The position numbers were made by a program, and so were the translations under genes. Below are positions 11,101 to 20,360 of a stretch of DNA of 64,000 nucleotides, piece by piece (the stretch's first letter is position 1; the number at the start of each line of letters is the position of its first letter). Source of the DNA: Agitococcus sp. (GTDB lineage Bacteria > Pseudomonadota > Gammaproteobacteria > Pseudomonadales > Moraxellaceae); contig JAUSLJ010000001.1 of the NCBI GenBank assembly GCA_030646715.1, positions 1 through 64,000 of the forward strand, given 5' to 3'. The notes beneath the pieces are model-generated. The model worked only from the letters and a program-made list of their open reading frames with translations. It searched no databases and was not told the origin of the DNA.

Positions 11101-12378
11101 CGTGGTCGTGAGCGTGAACGTTATAAACTGCCTTATGGTGCGGTGATTACGGTTAAAGATGGTCAAGTGGTGAAAGCCAACCAAATCGTCGCTAACTGGG
11201 ATCCACATACCCATCCAATCATCACTGAAGTGGCTGGTCGGGTGAAGTTCGTCCATATGGACGAAGGCATCACTGTTCGTCATCAAACTGACGAGCAAAC
11301 AGGCTTAACCAACATCGAAATTATTGATCCGAAAGATCGTCCAGCAGCGGGTAAAGACTTACGTCCAGCCATTGCCTTGGTCGATAAAAACGACAATTAC
11401 ATTCGTTTGGAAAGTTCTGACCAACCTGTACAGTATTTCTTACCATCCTTAGCGATTACGGGTTTGCAAGACGGTGCAACGGTAGGTGTTGGTGACGTTA
11501 TTGGTCGTATTCCACAAGAATCATCAAAAACACGTGACATCACGGGTGGTCTGCCACGTGTTGCTGACTTGTTCGAAGCGCGTAAGCCAAAAGAACATGC
11601 GATTCTGGCAGAGAAGAGCGGTGTGGTGACGTTTGGTAAAGAAACCAAAGGTAAACATCGTTTAATCATCACGCCAGATGACGGCGCGGAGATTTACGAA
11701 GAACTGATTCCTAAATGGCGTCAAATTAACGTCTTCGAAGGTGAACGTGTGGCACGTGGTGAAGTCATTTCTGACGGCCCGCAAAATCCGCATGACATCT
11801 TGCGCTTAAAAGGCGACACCGCATTGGCGACTTATATCGTTAATGAAGTACAAGACGTTTACCGCTTACAAGGCGTTAAAATCAACGATAAGCACATTGA
11901 AGTGATTATTCGTCAAATGTTGCGCAAAGTAGACATCACTGAAGGTGGTGATACTGGCTTCATTAAAGGCGAACAAGGCGAATATGCGCGTGTCGTTGAA
12001 GAAAACGAAATGTTGGAACAGCGTGGTGAAATGCCTGCGCGCTTTGAACGTATCCTCATGGGTATTACTAAAGCGTCGTTGGCGACTGACTCCTTCATCT
12101 CGGCGGCATCGTTCCAAGAAACGACGCGTGTCTTGACCGAAGCAGCGGTAACAGGCAAAGAAGATGACTTGCGTGGCTTGAAAGAAAACGTCGTGGTTGG
12201 TCGTTTGATTCCCGCAGGTACAGGTTTTGCTTACCATGCTGAACGTCGTCGCTTACGTTTAGAAGCCTTACAACCGAAACCAGCGAAAGTCGTTGAGTTA
12301 GATTCGGAAGTCAGTGCCGATGAATTGGCGAAAGAAGCAGCGGCGCAAGCCTTGTCAGATATGTTGAACTTTGAGTAA
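8140..12378 (+). CDS. rpoC: RNA polymerase beta' subunit
   Basis: Beta-prime carries the catalytic magnesium of RNA polymerase. The 1412-residue protein starts at TTG 8140, eight bases after GGAG and matching the usual MKDLLN start; no ATG in frame fits the family. Features are the N-terminal zinc site ([13 protein letters not shown], about residues 70-88), the absolutely conserved [12 protein letters not shown] (about 457-468), the second zinc site with [13 protein letters not shown] (near 888) and the C-terminal omega-binding end. A repeat remnant and a strong terminator follow. Confidence 0.99.
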   Translation: MKDLLNLLKNQGQEVEFDRIRIGLASPEMIRSWSYGEVKKPETINYRTFKPEREGLFCAKIFGPIKDYECLCGKYKRMKFRGIICEKCGVEVTLTKVRRDRMGHIELASPTAHIWFLKSLPSRIGLLLDMTLRDIERVLYFESFVVIEPGMTPLEKGQLLSDEDYYTALEEYGDEFDAKMGAEAIQGLLKDIDLKSEVERLREEIPNTTSETKLKKLSKRLKLVESFLNSGNKPEWMVMTVLPVLPPDLRPLVPLDGGRFATSDLNDLYRRVINRNNRLKRLLELSAPDIIVRNEKRMLQEAVDALLDNGRRGRAITGSNKRPLKSLADMIKGKQGRFRQNLLGKRVDYSGRSVIVVGPTLRLHQCGLPKKMALELFKPFIFAKLESKGLATTIKAAKKMVERETPEVWDILADVIREHPVMLNRAPTLHRLGLQAFEPVLIEGKAIQLHPLVCTAFNADFDGDQMAVHVPLTIEAQLEARALMMSTNNILSPANGEPIIVPSQDVVLGLYYISRDAINAQGEGMIFADFAEVTRALANKAVAIHARIKVRVRQVTIDEDGNRHELKFLADTTPGRCMLWNIVPEGLPYSVVNQPMTKKNISKLINTCYRVLGLKDTVIFADQLMYLGFRQATYSGVSVGMEDMVIPAQKETIINAAEEEVREIENQFGSGLVTAGERYNKVVDIWSRTNELVAKAMMDNLSTEKVINKQGVEESQKSFNSIFIMADSGARGSAAQIRQLAGMRGLMAKPDGSIIETPIKANFREGLTVLQYFISTHGARKGLADTALKTANSGYLTRRLVDVAQDLVITEPDCGTQGGLMMTPLIQGGDIVEPLRERVLGRVVAVDVFLPGTDDIFAPAGTLLDEKWVEQLELAGVDEMIVRSAITCKTRFGVCSMCYGRDLARGHQVNIGESVGVMAAQSIGEPGTQLTMRTFHIGGAASRASAISNVTVRNDGTVRLHNIKMVQHTNGNLVAVSRSGEIGVADSRGRERERYKLPYGAVITVKDGQVVKANQIVANWDPHTHPIITEVAGRVKFVHMDEGITVRHQTDEQTGLTNIEIIDPKDRPAAGKDLRPAIALVDKNDNYIRLESSDQPVQYFLPSLAITGLQDGATVGVGDVIGRIPQESSKTRDITGGLPRVADLFEARKPKEHAILAEKSGVVTFGKETKGKHRLIITPDDGAEIYEELIPKWRQINVFEGERVARGEVISDGPQNPHDILRLKGDTALATYIVNEVQDVYRLQGVKINDKHIEVIIRQMLRKVDITEGGDTGFIKGEQGEYARVVEENEMLEQRGEMPARFERILMGITKASLATDSFISAASFQETTRVLTEAAVTGKEDDLRGLKENVVVGRLIPAGTGFAYHAERRRLRLEALQPKPAKVVELDSEVSADELAKEAAAQALSDMLNFE

Positions 12379-12382
12379 TCAG

Positions 12383-12412
12383 AAGACTTTCGCATAGCAT
12401 CGCGTAAGTCCT
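12383..12412 (+). repeat. 30-bp remnant of the palindromic repeat family (copy D)
   Basis: AAGACTTTCGC and GCGTAAGTCCT are the two terminal inverted repeats of the roughly 100-bp family, separated here by only 8 bases. It looks like an internal deletion derivative. It lies right after rpoC and before its terminator. Confidence 0.65.
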
Positions 12413-12430
12413 AAAGAAGTTTAACTCAAT

Positions 12431-12467
12431 AAAAAGCCCTGAGTATGCAAATACTTGGGGCTTTTTT
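12431..12467 (+). terminator. rpoC terminator
   Basis: The stem AAAAAGCCCtgAGTAT pairs with ATACTtgGGGCTTTTTT around a GCAA loop and runs into T residues. It is a strong intrinsic terminator that closes the rpoBC transcript before the iron locus. Confidence 0.88.
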
Positions 12468-12513
12468 ATGGGCGGTGTTAAGGGATGGAGGAATCTTTTG
12501 CTTCTACGAGACC

Positions 12514-12558
12514 TTGCCTTTTTCTACGCCAGATACTAAAATGATAATCATTATCATT
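12514..12558 (+). promoter_or_regulatory. Promoter with overlapping Fur box, electron-transfer operon
   Basis: TTGCCT (12514-12519), a 17-bp spacer and TAAAAT (12537-12542) form a sigma-70 promoter. The -10 overlaps AATGATAATCATTATCATT (12540-12558), a near-perfect Fur operator. Repression by Fur-Fe(II) is inferred. Confidence 0.85.
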
Positions 12559-12582
12559 TATATTCTTACTGAGAGAGGTCGC

Positions 12583-13200
12583 TTGGCTAAAGGTTTTTTG
12601 TTAAAAACACTGTATCAATGGCATTGGATCAGCTCCGCTTTGTGTTTAATGGGCATGCTGTTATTTAGTGTCACGGGTATTACCTTAAATCATGCCTCTC
12701 AAATCGAAGCAACGCCACGTGTCACCAGTCAAAAAGCACAAACTCCCGTCTCATTGCAGCAACAATTGACACAGTTAGCCACGCGCTACGATGGAAAAAC
12801 TGCGCCTTTACCGTCTGCCGTACAACAATGGTTAGCCAAAAATCAATCCATTGAGCTCTCCTCTTCCCAAGAAGCGGAGTGGTCCTTAGAAGAAGTCTAT
12901 CTACCATTACCGCGTGCTGGCGGCGACGCATGGCTGCGTTTTTCCTTAACGGATAGCTCATTTGAATATGAATTAACCGATAGAGGGTGGATTTCATTCG
13001 CCAATGATTTGCATAAAGGCCGAAATACGGGTGTAGCGTGGGCATGGTTTATTGATGTTTTTGCTGTTGCTTGTCTGCTGTTTTCCTTGACGGGTTTGTT
13101 GATTCTTAAATTCCATGCCGCCAATCGGCCTTTAGTATGGCCTATTGTTGGTTTGGGCGTGTTATTGCCTGCTTTGCTCGTGATTTTGTTTGTTCATTAA
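12583..13200 (+). CDS. PepSY-associated transmembrane protein
   Basis: Inner-membrane protein of 205 residues of the PepSY-associated TM family. Such proteins often accompany siderophore receptors and are thought to carry electrons or reduce ferric complexes. There is one N-terminal membrane helix (about residues 14-33), a periplasmic domain and two C-terminal helices (about 149-173 and 182-205). The start is taken as TTG 12583 behind GAGAGAGG; a longer reading from 12445 would begin inside the promoter and Fur box. First gene of a Fur-box operon, 11 bases before the DUF2271 gene. Confidence 0.78.
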   Translation: MAKGFLLKTLYQWHWISSALCLMGMLLFSVTGITLNHASQIEATPRVTSQKAQTPVSLQQQLTQLATRYDGKTAPLPSAVQQWLAKNQSIELSSSQEAEWSLEEVYLPLPRAGGDAWLRFSLTDSSFEYELTDRGWISFANDLHKGRNTGVAWAWFIDVFAVACLLFSLTGLLILKFHAANRPLVWPIVGLGVLLPALLVILFVH

Positions 13201-13211
13201 GAGAGAGATTT

Positions 13212-13724
13212 ATGAAATATCGTCTATTGGTGGCTAGTGCGTTGTGGCTGAGTAGCAGTGTTTATGCAGGTGATTTAGCCATTAAGGTAAATCTACCGCA
13301 ATTAAAAGTCGCTGAATATCATCGTCCCTATGTGGCTATTTGGATAGAACAACCGAATCAACAGTTTGTCGCTAATTTATCTGTTTGGTATGACCTAAAA
13401 AAGCGCGATAACGGCGGTACAAAATGGCTAAAAGATTTACGTCAATGGTGGCGTAAAAGTGGTCGTGAATTACAGATGCCTGTTGATGGTGTTTCAGGCG
13501 CAACGCGTGCGGTCGGCGAGCATAGTCTGGTTTTTAAAGGGACAGATGCACCATTAGCAAGCTTAGCGGCGGGCAGTTATCAATTAGTGGTTGAAGCAGC
13601 GCGTGAAGCAGGTGGCCGTGAATTAGTGCGTTTACCGTTTGATTGGCCTGCGAAAAAGCCCGCTCAAGCGAGTGTAAAAGGCCAAGAAGAATTAGGTGTC
13701 GTTAGCTTACAGCTCAAACCGTAA
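13212..13724 (+). CDS. DUF2271 periplasmic protein with flavinylation-type motif
   Basis: Exported protein of 170 residues. The signal peptide ends near SSVYA (residue 19) and a DUF2271 domain follows. Residues 91-99 read VDGVSGATR, matching the D-x-x-S-G-A-T motif whose threonine (here T98) receives covalent FMN from ApbE in NqrC, RnfG and FMN_bind proteins. I infer it is a flavinylated periplasmic electron carrier working with the PepSY protein upstream and the reductase downstream. No apbE is in the window. The ATG at 13212 follows GAGAGAG and precedes the signal peptide; the longer frame upstream overlaps the previous gene. Confidence 0.8.
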   Translation: MKYRLLVASALWLSSSVYAGDLAIKVNLPQLKVAEYHRPYVAIWIEQPNQQFVANLSVWYDLKKRDNGGTKWLKDLRQWWRKSGRELQMPVDGVSGATRAVGEHSLVFKGTDAPLASLAAGSYQLVVEAAREAGGRELVRLPFDWPAKKPAQASVKGQEELGVVSLQLKP

Positions 13725-13739
13725 CAGGAAGAATACATC

Positions 13740-14567
13740 ATGTCAGCCATTATAAAAAAAGTAGTATTGGCCATCGCGTTATTGACCATGTTACCAAGCG
13801 CACAGGCACATCGCCAATGGCTCTTGCCTTCCAGCACTCAAATAGAAGCGAAAGAAGCATGGGTGACGATTGATGCCGCGACTTCAGAAAATTTATTTGA
13901 TTTTGATAGTAATGCTTTGGCTTTAGAGGGTTTGCAAATTACTGCACCTGATGGGGCGATAATTGTGCCTGAAAGCACGTCTAAAGGTAGGTTTCGTAGC
14001 TCGGCAGATGTGAAGTTGCTGCAAAAAGGCACCTACAAAATCAGTTTAGTGTCACAAAGTGTGATGGCGAATTACACCTTAAATGGCGAGCAAAAACGCT
14101 GGCGCGGTACAGAAGATAAAATGGCGACAGAAATTCCCGCCGAAGCTAAAGACCTAAAAGTGTCACGCACCTTTAATCGTTTAGATACCTTTGTTACTTC
14201 TGGTAAACCTAGCGCTTCGGTATTAAAGCCTGTGGGTCAGGGTTTAGAGTTAGTTGCCGTGAGTCATCCTAACGAATTGTTTGCTAAAGAAAAAAGCACC
14301 TTCAACGTATTATTTGACGGCAAACCTTTAGCCAATGCCGTGGTGACTATTGCCGCGGGTAGCGTGCGTTATCGTGGCGTGTTGAATGAAATTACCGCGA
14401 CCACCAATGCCCAAGGCGAATTTAATGTGACGTGGCCATTTGCTGAAATGTATTGGTTGAAGTTAAGCTATCCCGCCGCACCGACAATGAAAATCGAAGG
14501 TATGCCCGCAGAAACGCCTGAAACGCGTTATTCCTATGCCGCAACCTTAGAGGTGTTGCCACAATAA
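13740..14567 (+). CDS. DUF4198 family periplasmic protein
   Basis: Exported protein of 275 residues. The signal peptide is cleaved near SAQA (residue 23), directly followed by H-R-Q-W-L-L-P, the N-terminal His-rich start typical of DUF4198/NikM-like proteins. The C-terminal half (about 180-250) resembles a carboxypeptidase-regulatory or Ig-like beta domain (GKPLANAVVTI, TNAQGEFNVTWP). Members are found beside metal and siderophore uptake genes and may bind metal at the processed N-terminus. The stop shares a base with the next ATG, so the genes are translationally coupled. Confidence 0.75.
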   Translation: MSAIIKKVVLAIALLTMLPSAQAHRQWLLPSSTQIEAKEAWVTIDAATSENLFDFDSNALALEGLQITAPDGAIIVPESTSKGRFRSSADVKLLQKGTYKISLVSQSVMANYTLNGEQKRWRGTEDKMATEIPAEAKDLKVSRTFNRLDTFVTSGKPSASVLKPVGQGLELVAVSHPNELFAKEKSTFNVLFDGKPLANAVVTIAAGSVRYRGVLNEITATTNAQGEFNVTWPFAEMYWLKLSYPAAPTMKIEGMPAETPETRYSYAATLEVLPQ

Positions 14568-15913
14568 TGCTGGCACCGTTAGTAGTAGTAAAAATGCTGT
14601 GGGCGGCTGCATTAGTTTTGGCTTATATCGTCTTGTGTGTGGCGGTATATTGGCAATATCGCCGCCGTCATTCACCTGTGATGGTTGCGCCAAAAACTTG
14701 GCTGATTGCTTACGCCACCCAAACAGGCTACGCCCACCATCTCGCACAACATACCGCTAAAACTTTACGGTTAGCGGGTTTGTCAGTACAAGAATTGCCT
14801 TTGGCGCAACTCACGGCAGCGATGTTGCAGCAAGCAGAGCAACTGTTGTTGATTGTCAGCACTTATGGCAATGGCGAAGCTCCCGATTCAGCACGATTAT
14901 TTGTCCGACGGGTTATGGCACAAGCTTTGCCGTTAACAGGTTTACGCTATGGCTTGTTGGCGTTGGGTAGTCGTCATTATCCGCAGTTTTGTGCCTTTGG
15001 TGGTGAGCTGGATGCGTGGCTACAAACTCAAGGCGCACAAGCGTATTTTGACTATATTCGTGTTGATAATAGTGATAAACAAGCGATTAGCTTATGGGGC
15101 AATGCCATAGCGGAGTGTACGCATTGTCAAAATGTGATGCCTGATGCGTGGCAGCAGTCCGCCTTTAGTTCGTGGATAATTCAAAGCCAAGAATTATTAA
15201 ACCCGAATAGTTTGGGTGCGCCCGTTTATTATCTACAGTTAACACCTGTTAATCCCTCGCATGAAACATGGCAAGCAGGTGATTTAATACAGCTTCATAT
15301 CAACGACCAACAACCATTGCGTGATTATTCCATTGCCAATGTAACGTCCGATCATATTGCCTTATTAGTACGTTTACAGTACCGCCCCGAAGGCGGTTAT
15401 GGTCTTGGCTCTGGCTTGCTTACACAATCCGCTTTGGGTACAGAAGTCGCATTGCGTATTCGTCATAATCCTTCATTTCATATTGCCAACAATCAGCATC
15501 GTCCCTTAATTCTAATTGCTAATGGCATAGGTTTGGCGGGTGTCTTGGCGCATCTTCGTCAACGAGTCTTACAAGCGAGTGCTCGTCCTTGTTGGTTGAT
15601 TTTTGGCGAACGTCAGCGAGCAGTCGATTATTTCTGCCAACAAGAATTAGAACAGTATCAAAGCCAAGGCTTATTGGCGCGTGTAGATGTTGTTTTTTCG
15701 CGTGATGGCGAGTCTTTACGTTATGTGCAAGATGTCTTAATGGCGCAAGCTTCCGAGTTGCAACAATGGTTAACCCAAGATGCCGCTATTTATGTATGTG
15801 GTAGTTTGCAAGGCATGGCACAAGCTGTGGATGACGCATTAAAAGACATCATTGGCCAACAACAGCTCGATATGTTGAGCCAAGAAGGTCGTTATCAGCG
15901 TGATGTTTATTAG
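14567..15913 (+). CDS. Membrane-anchored flavodoxin/FAD reductase (sulfite reductase flavoprotein-like)
   Basis: Protein of 448 residues with an N-terminal membrane helix (about 8-30), a flavodoxin domain (about 42-180; YATQTGYAHHLA and STYGNGEAPD bind FMN) and a ferredoxin-reductase domain with RDYSIAN (FAD), GIGLAGVLAHLRQR (NAD(P)H binding) and CGSLQGMAQAVDDAL. The layout is that of NADPH-flavin-haem-type diflavin reductases tethered to the membrane. I infer that it passes NAD(P)H electrons to the PepSY protein and on to the periplasm for iron reduction. Last gene of the first Fur-box operon. Confidence 0.8.
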   Translation: MLAPLVVVKMLWAAALVLAYIVLCVAVYWQYRRRHSPVMVAPKTWLIAYATQTGYAHHLAQHTAKTLRLAGLSVQELPLAQLTAAMLQQAEQLLLIVSTYGNGEAPDSARLFVRRVMAQALPLTGLRYGLLALGSRHYPQFCAFGGELDAWLQTQGAQAYFDYIRVDNSDKQAISLWGNAIAECTHCQNVMPDAWQQSAFSSWIIQSQELLNPNSLGAPVYYLQLTPVNPSHETWQAGDLIQLHINDQQPLRDYSIANVTSDHIALLVRLQYRPEGGYGLGSGLLTQSALGTEVALRIRHNPSFHIANNQHRPLILIANGIGLAGVLAHLRQRVLQASARPCWLIFGERQRAVDYFCQQELEQYQSQGLLARVDVVFSRDGESLRYVQDVLMAQASELQQWLTQDAAIYVCGSLQGMAQAVDDALKDIIGQQQLDMLSQEGRYQRDVY

Positions 15914-16133
15914 CGGCTGTTGATCTTTTGATGAAAGTCGCCAAAAAGCTGGAGTTCCCCTCTTTGGTAAAGAGGGGGCTAGGTGAGATTTGCTAATCCG
16001 CTCAGCCACCGCAAAAAGCCCCCGAGCGGAGTCGAAGGGCGATGATGTAAGCCCATATTTAACTAATCTTAGCCACTATTTCACCATTGTTTCGCAATTA
16101 TGCACCCATTAAGGATTTCTTGTTGTATATCTA
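15914..16133. other. Intergenic region with two short dispersed repeats
   Basis: No gene is seen. 15957-15977 is a perfect 9-bp hairpin, CCCCTCTTT-ggt-AAAGAGGGG, and 16018-16040 holds the arm-like CCCCCGAGCGGAGTCGAAGG. Both resemble short dispersed repeats common in environmental bacteria. The hairpin could also terminate the upstream operon, though no T tract follows. Confidence 0.55.
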
Positions 16134-16152
16134 AATGATAATTGTTATCATT
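16134..16152 (+). promoter_or_regulatory. Fur box upstream of the TonB receptor
   Basis: AATGATAATTGTTATCATT is a 19-bp near-palindrome matching the Fur operator, with a further CATTATCG half-like extension on its right. It lies about 90 bases before the receptor start, so the receptor operon should be iron-repressed. Confidence 0.85.
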
Positions 16153-16244
16153 ATCGTTATAAGTAGCCAGCGTTAAGTGTGTTTAACCCGCCAATCGATT
16201 TTCTTTCAAAGTTGATGTACCAAACACTGGTCGTGGAGTTTTTT

Positions 16245-18557
16245 GTGAAATCTATTCGTAGTCGTAAGCATGGTTCGTCTTTTTCAACCGTATTTTTAGC
16301 GACATCTTTAGTTGTGCCCGTTGTCGCACAAGCTCAAGATGCGCCAGTATTAAATGAAGTAAAAGTTAATGCTTCCGCCGATGTTCCCTATAAAGCTGAG
16401 AAGTCTGCTTCGCCAAAAATAACGCAACCTTTGGTTGATACGCCGAAGACTATTCAGGTAGTGAAAAAAGAAATGCTACAAGAGCAGGGCGCAATTTCCT
16501 TGACCGATGCCTTGCGTAATACCCCAGGTATTACGATGCAGCTCGGTGAAAACGGTAATACTGCTGCGGGTGATACTTTCCAAATGCGTGGTTTTTCTAC
16601 TCAAGCCTCCACTTTTGTCGATGGTGTGCGAGATTTAGGCGCAGTGACTCGTGATGTTTTTAGTGTTGAACAGGTCGAAGTGATTAAAGGCGCGGCAGGT
16701 GCGGATATTGGTCGTGGCGCAAGTTCTGGTTATATTAATTTAGTATCTAAATTGCCGACCTTAGAAGATGCACATGAAGTGATGTTGTCGCTAGGCACAG
16801 AAGAAAAAAAGCGTTTGACGGTCGATGTGAATAATAAAGTCGATGATAGCAGCGCGTTGCGCTTAAACGTCATGGTGCAAGAAGCGAATGCCGCCGAGCG
16901 TCATGTCGTTAACACACAAGGCGTGGCAATTGCGCCAGCCTTTGCCTTTGGTTTAGATACACCAACGCGCGTTTATATATATTCGCAACATGTGCGCCAA
17001 AATAATGTTCCTGATGGCGGTATTCCTACCATTGGCATGGAAGGTTTTTATAACGCGAACGCCACGATTAAAGCGGGTGCAAAAGTCAGCGCAGAAAATT
17101 TTTACGGTAGTAAACAAGACTACGAAAAAGTCGAAGCAGATATGTTTACTATAAAAGTAGAACATGAGTTAAACGCCAATACGACCATTCGCAATATCAC
17201 CCGTTATGGCCAAACACACATTGATCGAGTATTAACAGGTGTTAATGCTTTGTCAGTTAATGCCACTACTAAAGCCATTGAAGTCGCGCGCACCCGTCAA
17301 CGCCTTGATCAAACGAATGATATTTTGGCCAACCAAACGACTTTAAATACCGCATTTAATACTGCCGCTATTAAACATGATGTGGTGTTGGGTTTAGAGT
17401 TATTAAGTGAAAGCCAACTAACACTCGGTACAACAACAGGTAGCACCACAGGCACTTCCGCAACAACCGTGGTGTTGAATGGTCAAACTTTGCCTGTTTA
17501 TGCTTCTTTAACCAATGTCTATCTGCCGAATGCTAACGATGCTTTATTAGTGCCGTATTTAACAGGTGCCGATACGGACGGCAAAACGACAACGACGGCT
17601 CTATATGCTTTTGATACTTTAACCTTGACTGAAGCACTTAAACTAAATTTTGGTGTGCGTGTTGACCGTTATTCGACAACAACTAAAGTTGGCACATTAG
17701 TGACAGGTGGAACTGGCGGTAATTTAGCATCTCATGCGGGTTACAAAGTCGGTGATGTTGCGCAGTCAGAACTTGAAGACAGCGATACCTTGATTAGCTG
17801 GAATGCAGGTGTCGTATTTAAGCCAACAACCAGTAGTTCATTGTATGCGGCATTGGCTAACTCCGAAACACCGCCAGGTGGTGCAAATTTTGTTTTGTCG
17901 GCAACAGCGGGTAATCAAGCGAATGCCGCACTTGACCCACAAAAAACCACCACAGCTGAGTTAGGGGCGAAGTGGGAACTATTAAACCAGCGTTTAAATG
18001 TATCAGCAGCGGTCTATCGTACTGAAAATGAAGGACAAACGACACAAGACTCATTAGGTGTGGTTTCGCAAGAAGCGAAAACACGTGTTGATGGTGTTGA
18101 GTTAGCGGCGGTCGGTCAATTAACTAATTTCTGGCAATTGTCCGCAGGTATTGGTTTTATGGACAGCGAACAATTAGACCAACGTTCACGTAATGCCACT
18201 ACGGGCATTGTCACCGTTACTGATGCCGTGCGTTGGACTCCCGATGTCACTGCTTCATTATGGACATCTTACACCTTGGATAAATTAACCCTTGGTGGTG
18301 GTGCGCGTTATGTTGCTGAGCAAAAGCGTGTGGTGACTGCCAATTCGAATTTAGCGGTAGAAAATATGCCTGCTATTCCCGCTTACATGGTGGCGGATAT
18401 TATGGCTGCTTACAAAGTGTCCAAAAATGCTACTGTCCGTTTAAATGTCTATAACCTCTTTAATGAAGACTACATTAGCACCTTAAACAACAGTGGTGCG
18501 CGTGCGACATTAGGTGCGCCATTAGCGGCCACACTAACGGCTCAATTTAACTTTTAA
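16245..18557 (+). CDS. piuA: TonB-dependent catecholate siderophore receptor (Fiu/PiuA-like)
   Basis: Outer-membrane 22-strand receptor that imports ferric siderophore using TonB energy. Signal peptide with cleavage near VAQAQ, TonB-box-like segment LNEVKVNA, plug domain with FQMRGFSTQASTFVDGVRD and VEQVEVIKGAAGADIGRG, then the barrel ending in the aromatic TAQFNF. The plug matches the Fiu/PiuA type that takes catecholates and their breakdown products. The start is taken as GTG 16245 with GGAG six bases upstream, giving a clean signal peptide; a GTG at 16179 is the alternative. PiuC follows, as it does in E. coli and Pseudomonas. Confidence 0.88.
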   Translation: MKSIRSRKHGSSFSTVFLATSLVVPVVAQAQDAPVLNEVKVNASADVPYKAEKSASPKITQPLVDTPKTIQVVKKEMLQEQGAISLTDALRNTPGITMQLGENGNTAAGDTFQMRGFSTQASTFVDGVRDLGAVTRDVFSVEQVEVIKGAAGADIGRGASSGYINLVSKLPTLEDAHEVMLSLGTEEKKRLTVDVNNKVDDSSALRLNVMVQEANAAERHVVNTQGVAIAPAFAFGLDTPTRVYIYSQHVRQNNVPDGGIPTIGMEGFYNANATIKAGAKVSAENFYGSKQDYEKVEADMFTIKVEHELNANTTIRNITRYGQTHIDRVLTGVNALSVNATTKAIEVARTRQRLDQTNDILANQTTLNTAFNTAAIKHDVVLGLELLSESQLTLGTTTGSTTGTSATTVVLNGQTLPVYASLTNVYLPNANDALLVPYLTGADTDGKTTTTALYAFDTLTLTEALKLNFGVRVDRYSTTTKVGTLVTGGTGGNLASHAGYKVGDVAQSELEDSDTLISWNAGVVFKPTTSSSLYAALANSETPPGGANFVLSATAGNQANAALDPQKTTTAELGAKWELLNQRLNVSAAVYRTENEGQTTQDSLGVVSQEAKTRVDGVELAAVGQLTNFWQLSAGIGFMDSEQLDQRSRNATTGIVTVTDAVRWTPDVTASLWTSYTLDKLTLGGGARYVAEQKRVVTANSNLAVENMPAIPAYMVADIMAAYKVSKNATVRLNVYNLFNEDYISTLNNSGARATLGAPLAATLTAQFNF

Positions 18558-18573
18558 TCGTCGGTTGTTGCTT

Positions 18574-19254
18574 ATGATGCTGCATATTCCTCAAGTCTTA
18601 ACCTCGGCTCAGTTAAGAGAAATACGGCAGCATCTACAGCAAGCAACATGGCAAAACGGTGCGCTAAGTGCAGGTCAGCAAGCGGCACAACGGAAGCATA
18701 ATTTGCAGTTAGACAGTCGTTCGCCAGCCACGCAACAATTAGCAGAAGTGGTGCGTGCTGCGTTAATGCAGCAGCCTCTGTTTATTTCGGCGGTATTACC
18801 CAAACAGGTGTTAATGCCCTCGTTTAATTGCTATCAAGAGGGTGGACAATACGGTAATCATGTCGATGCTGCGATTCAATACGATGCCTTGACCCGTTTA
18901 CCTGTCCGTACTGATGTATCAACCACCGTCTTTTTATCTGAACCTGAAGAGTACGAAGGCGGTGAATTGATTATTGAAGATACTTATGGTTGTCATGAAG
19001 TGAAATTAGCGGCGGGTGATGCGGTAATTTATTCTGCAACCAGTTTGCACCGTGTTGAGCCTGTTACACAAGGCCAGCGTTTAGCGGCGTTTTTGTGGAC
19101 ACAAAGCATGGTGCGTGATGATTGGCAACGGCACATGCTCTTTAACCTAGATATGACTATTTTACGCTTACGCCAACAACTCCAAGATAGCCCCGAAGTG
19201 ATTGCTTTAACCAGTCATTATCATAATTTATTGCGCCAGTGGACTGAGTTATGA
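18574..19254 (+). CDS. piuC: Fe(II)/2-oxoglutarate dioxygenase, PiuC/YbiX family
   Basis: PKHD-type hydroxylase of 226 residues, the normal YbiX length. The iron triad is H96-x-D98 (YGNHVDA) and H159 (SLHRVEP), and R169 is the likely 2-oxoglutarate anchor. The family sits beside Fiu/PiuA receptors and is thought to modify a siderophore or its product; the substrate is unproven. The start is ATG 18574, giving MMLHIP as in YbiX, although no strong ribosome site is seen, so coupling to the receptor is likely. The stop overlaps the next start by four bases. Confidence 0.9.
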   Translation: MMLHIPQVLTSAQLREIRQHLQQATWQNGALSAGQQAAQRKHNLQLDSRSPATQQLAEVVRAALMQQPLFISAVLPKQVLMPSFNCYQEGGQYGNHVDAAIQYDALTRLPVRTDVSTTVFLSEPEEYEGGELIIEDTYGCHEVKLAAGDAVIYSATSLHRVEPVTQGQRLAAFLWTQSMVRDDWQRHMLFNLDMTILRLRQQLQDSPEVIALTSHYHNLLRQWTEL

Positions 19255-20360
19255 GCCAACCCGCACTGACTGCTATTCCTCAATATATCGTTTCTACAAG
19301 CGATTACCAACAGCAAGCTCGTCATCATTTAGATGATAACGCATGGCATTATTTGGTTGGTGGTGCAGGTGACGAAATTACCGCTAACGCCAATGAAAGC
19401 ACTTTTCAGCAGTATTTATTAAACACGAAAGTCTTGTCCGACGTGCGTGGTGGTCATACCCAACTCTCATTGTTTGGTCGTCACTATCAGCACCCGATTT
19501 TTTTAGCTCCTGTGGCTTATCAAACCCTGTTTCATCCTCAAGGCGAACGCGCCACGGCTTTAGCAGCACACGTAATGAACACGCCCTTTACCGTCAGTAG
19601 TTTGTCGTCCACTTTATTAGAAGATATTCGTTCAGAAGACGAACAAGCGTTGTGGTTTCAGTTGTATTTTCAAGCCGAACGTCAGCAAACCTTATCGTTA
19701 GTAGAACGTGCCGAGCTATTAGGGTATCAGGTGTTAGTCGTCACTGTTGATGCGCCATTGGCAGGTATTCGTAATCGTGAACAGCGTATGGGCTTTCAAT
19801 TGCCGAGCCATGTGCATGCCGTAAATCTCACGCGGTCGAGCGGGGAGGCGAGTCATCATCAAAGTGATAGTTTCGTCTTTAATCAACTGATGGCAAATGC
19901 GCCAACATGGGATGACATAGAGTGGTTGTTATCCGTTAGCCGTTTGCCTATGGTGATTAAAGGCATTTTATCCCCCGAAGATGCTGAAAAGGCAATCAGT
20001 GTTGGCGTGGCAGGAATAGTTGTTTCTAATCATGGTGGTCGCATCTTAGATGGTGTTTTGCCCAGTTTAGCGGCTTTGCCTGACATCATCAAAACAGTTA
20101 ATGGTCGAGTACCTGTATTGTTGGATGGGGGAATGCGTCGTGGCGGGGATGTATTTAAAGCTCTGGCGTTGGGTGCATCAGCCGTGTTTATTGGTCGTCC
20201 TTATATTTATGCTTTAGCCAGTGCAGGGGCATTAGGGGTAGCACATTTAATTCGCACCTTGTGTGAAGAGTTAGAAGTCACGATGGCTTTATGTGGCTGT
20301 AGGGATTTATCGGCCATCACTAGAGCTTGTGTCCTCAAAAAAGGTGAAGCCGATGTCTGA
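19251..20360 (+). CDS. FMN-dependent alpha-hydroxy-acid oxidase/dehydrogenase
   Basis: TIM-barrel FMN enzyme of 369 residues of the LldD/glycolate oxidase family, which oxidises 2-hydroxy acids to 2-oxo acids. SNHGGRILDG (near residues 260-269) holds the catalytic His and Arg; the usual Gln after Arg is Ile here. PVLLDGGMRRGGDVFKALALG and IGRPYIYAL bind FMN phosphate. Early parts ANANESTFQQY and FLAPVAYQTLFHPQGE are family-typical. Its place inside a TonB/siderophore operon, overlapping piuC, is unusual and suggests processing of a hydroxycarboxylate part of a siderophore. The substrate is unknown. Confidence 0.87.
   Translation: MSQPALTAIPQYIVSTSDYQQQARHHLDDNAWHYLVGGAGDEITANANESTFQQYLLNTKVLSDVRGGHTQLSLFGRHYQHPIFLAPVAYQTLFHPQGERATALAAHVMNTPFTVSSLSSTLLEDIRSEDEQALWFQLYFQAERQQTLSLVERAELLGYQVLVVTVDAPLAGIRNREQRMGFQLPSHVHAVNLTRSSGEASHHQSDSFVFNQLMANAPTWDDIEWLLSVSRLPMVIKGILSPEDAEKAISVGVAGIVVSNHGGRILDGVLPSLAALPDIIKTVNGRVPVLLDGGMRRGGDVFKALALGASAVFIGRPYIYALASAGALGVAHLIRTLCEELEVTMALCGCRDLSAITRACVLKKGEADV

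Noticed and set aside
12445-12582. Longer N-terminus for the PepSY protein
   Set aside because: It would place the promoter and Fur box inside the coding region; the TTG at 12583 has a good ribosome site.
16179-16244. Longer N-terminus for the TonB receptor
   Set aside because: The GTG at 16245 has GGAG at the right distance and gives a clean signal peptide.
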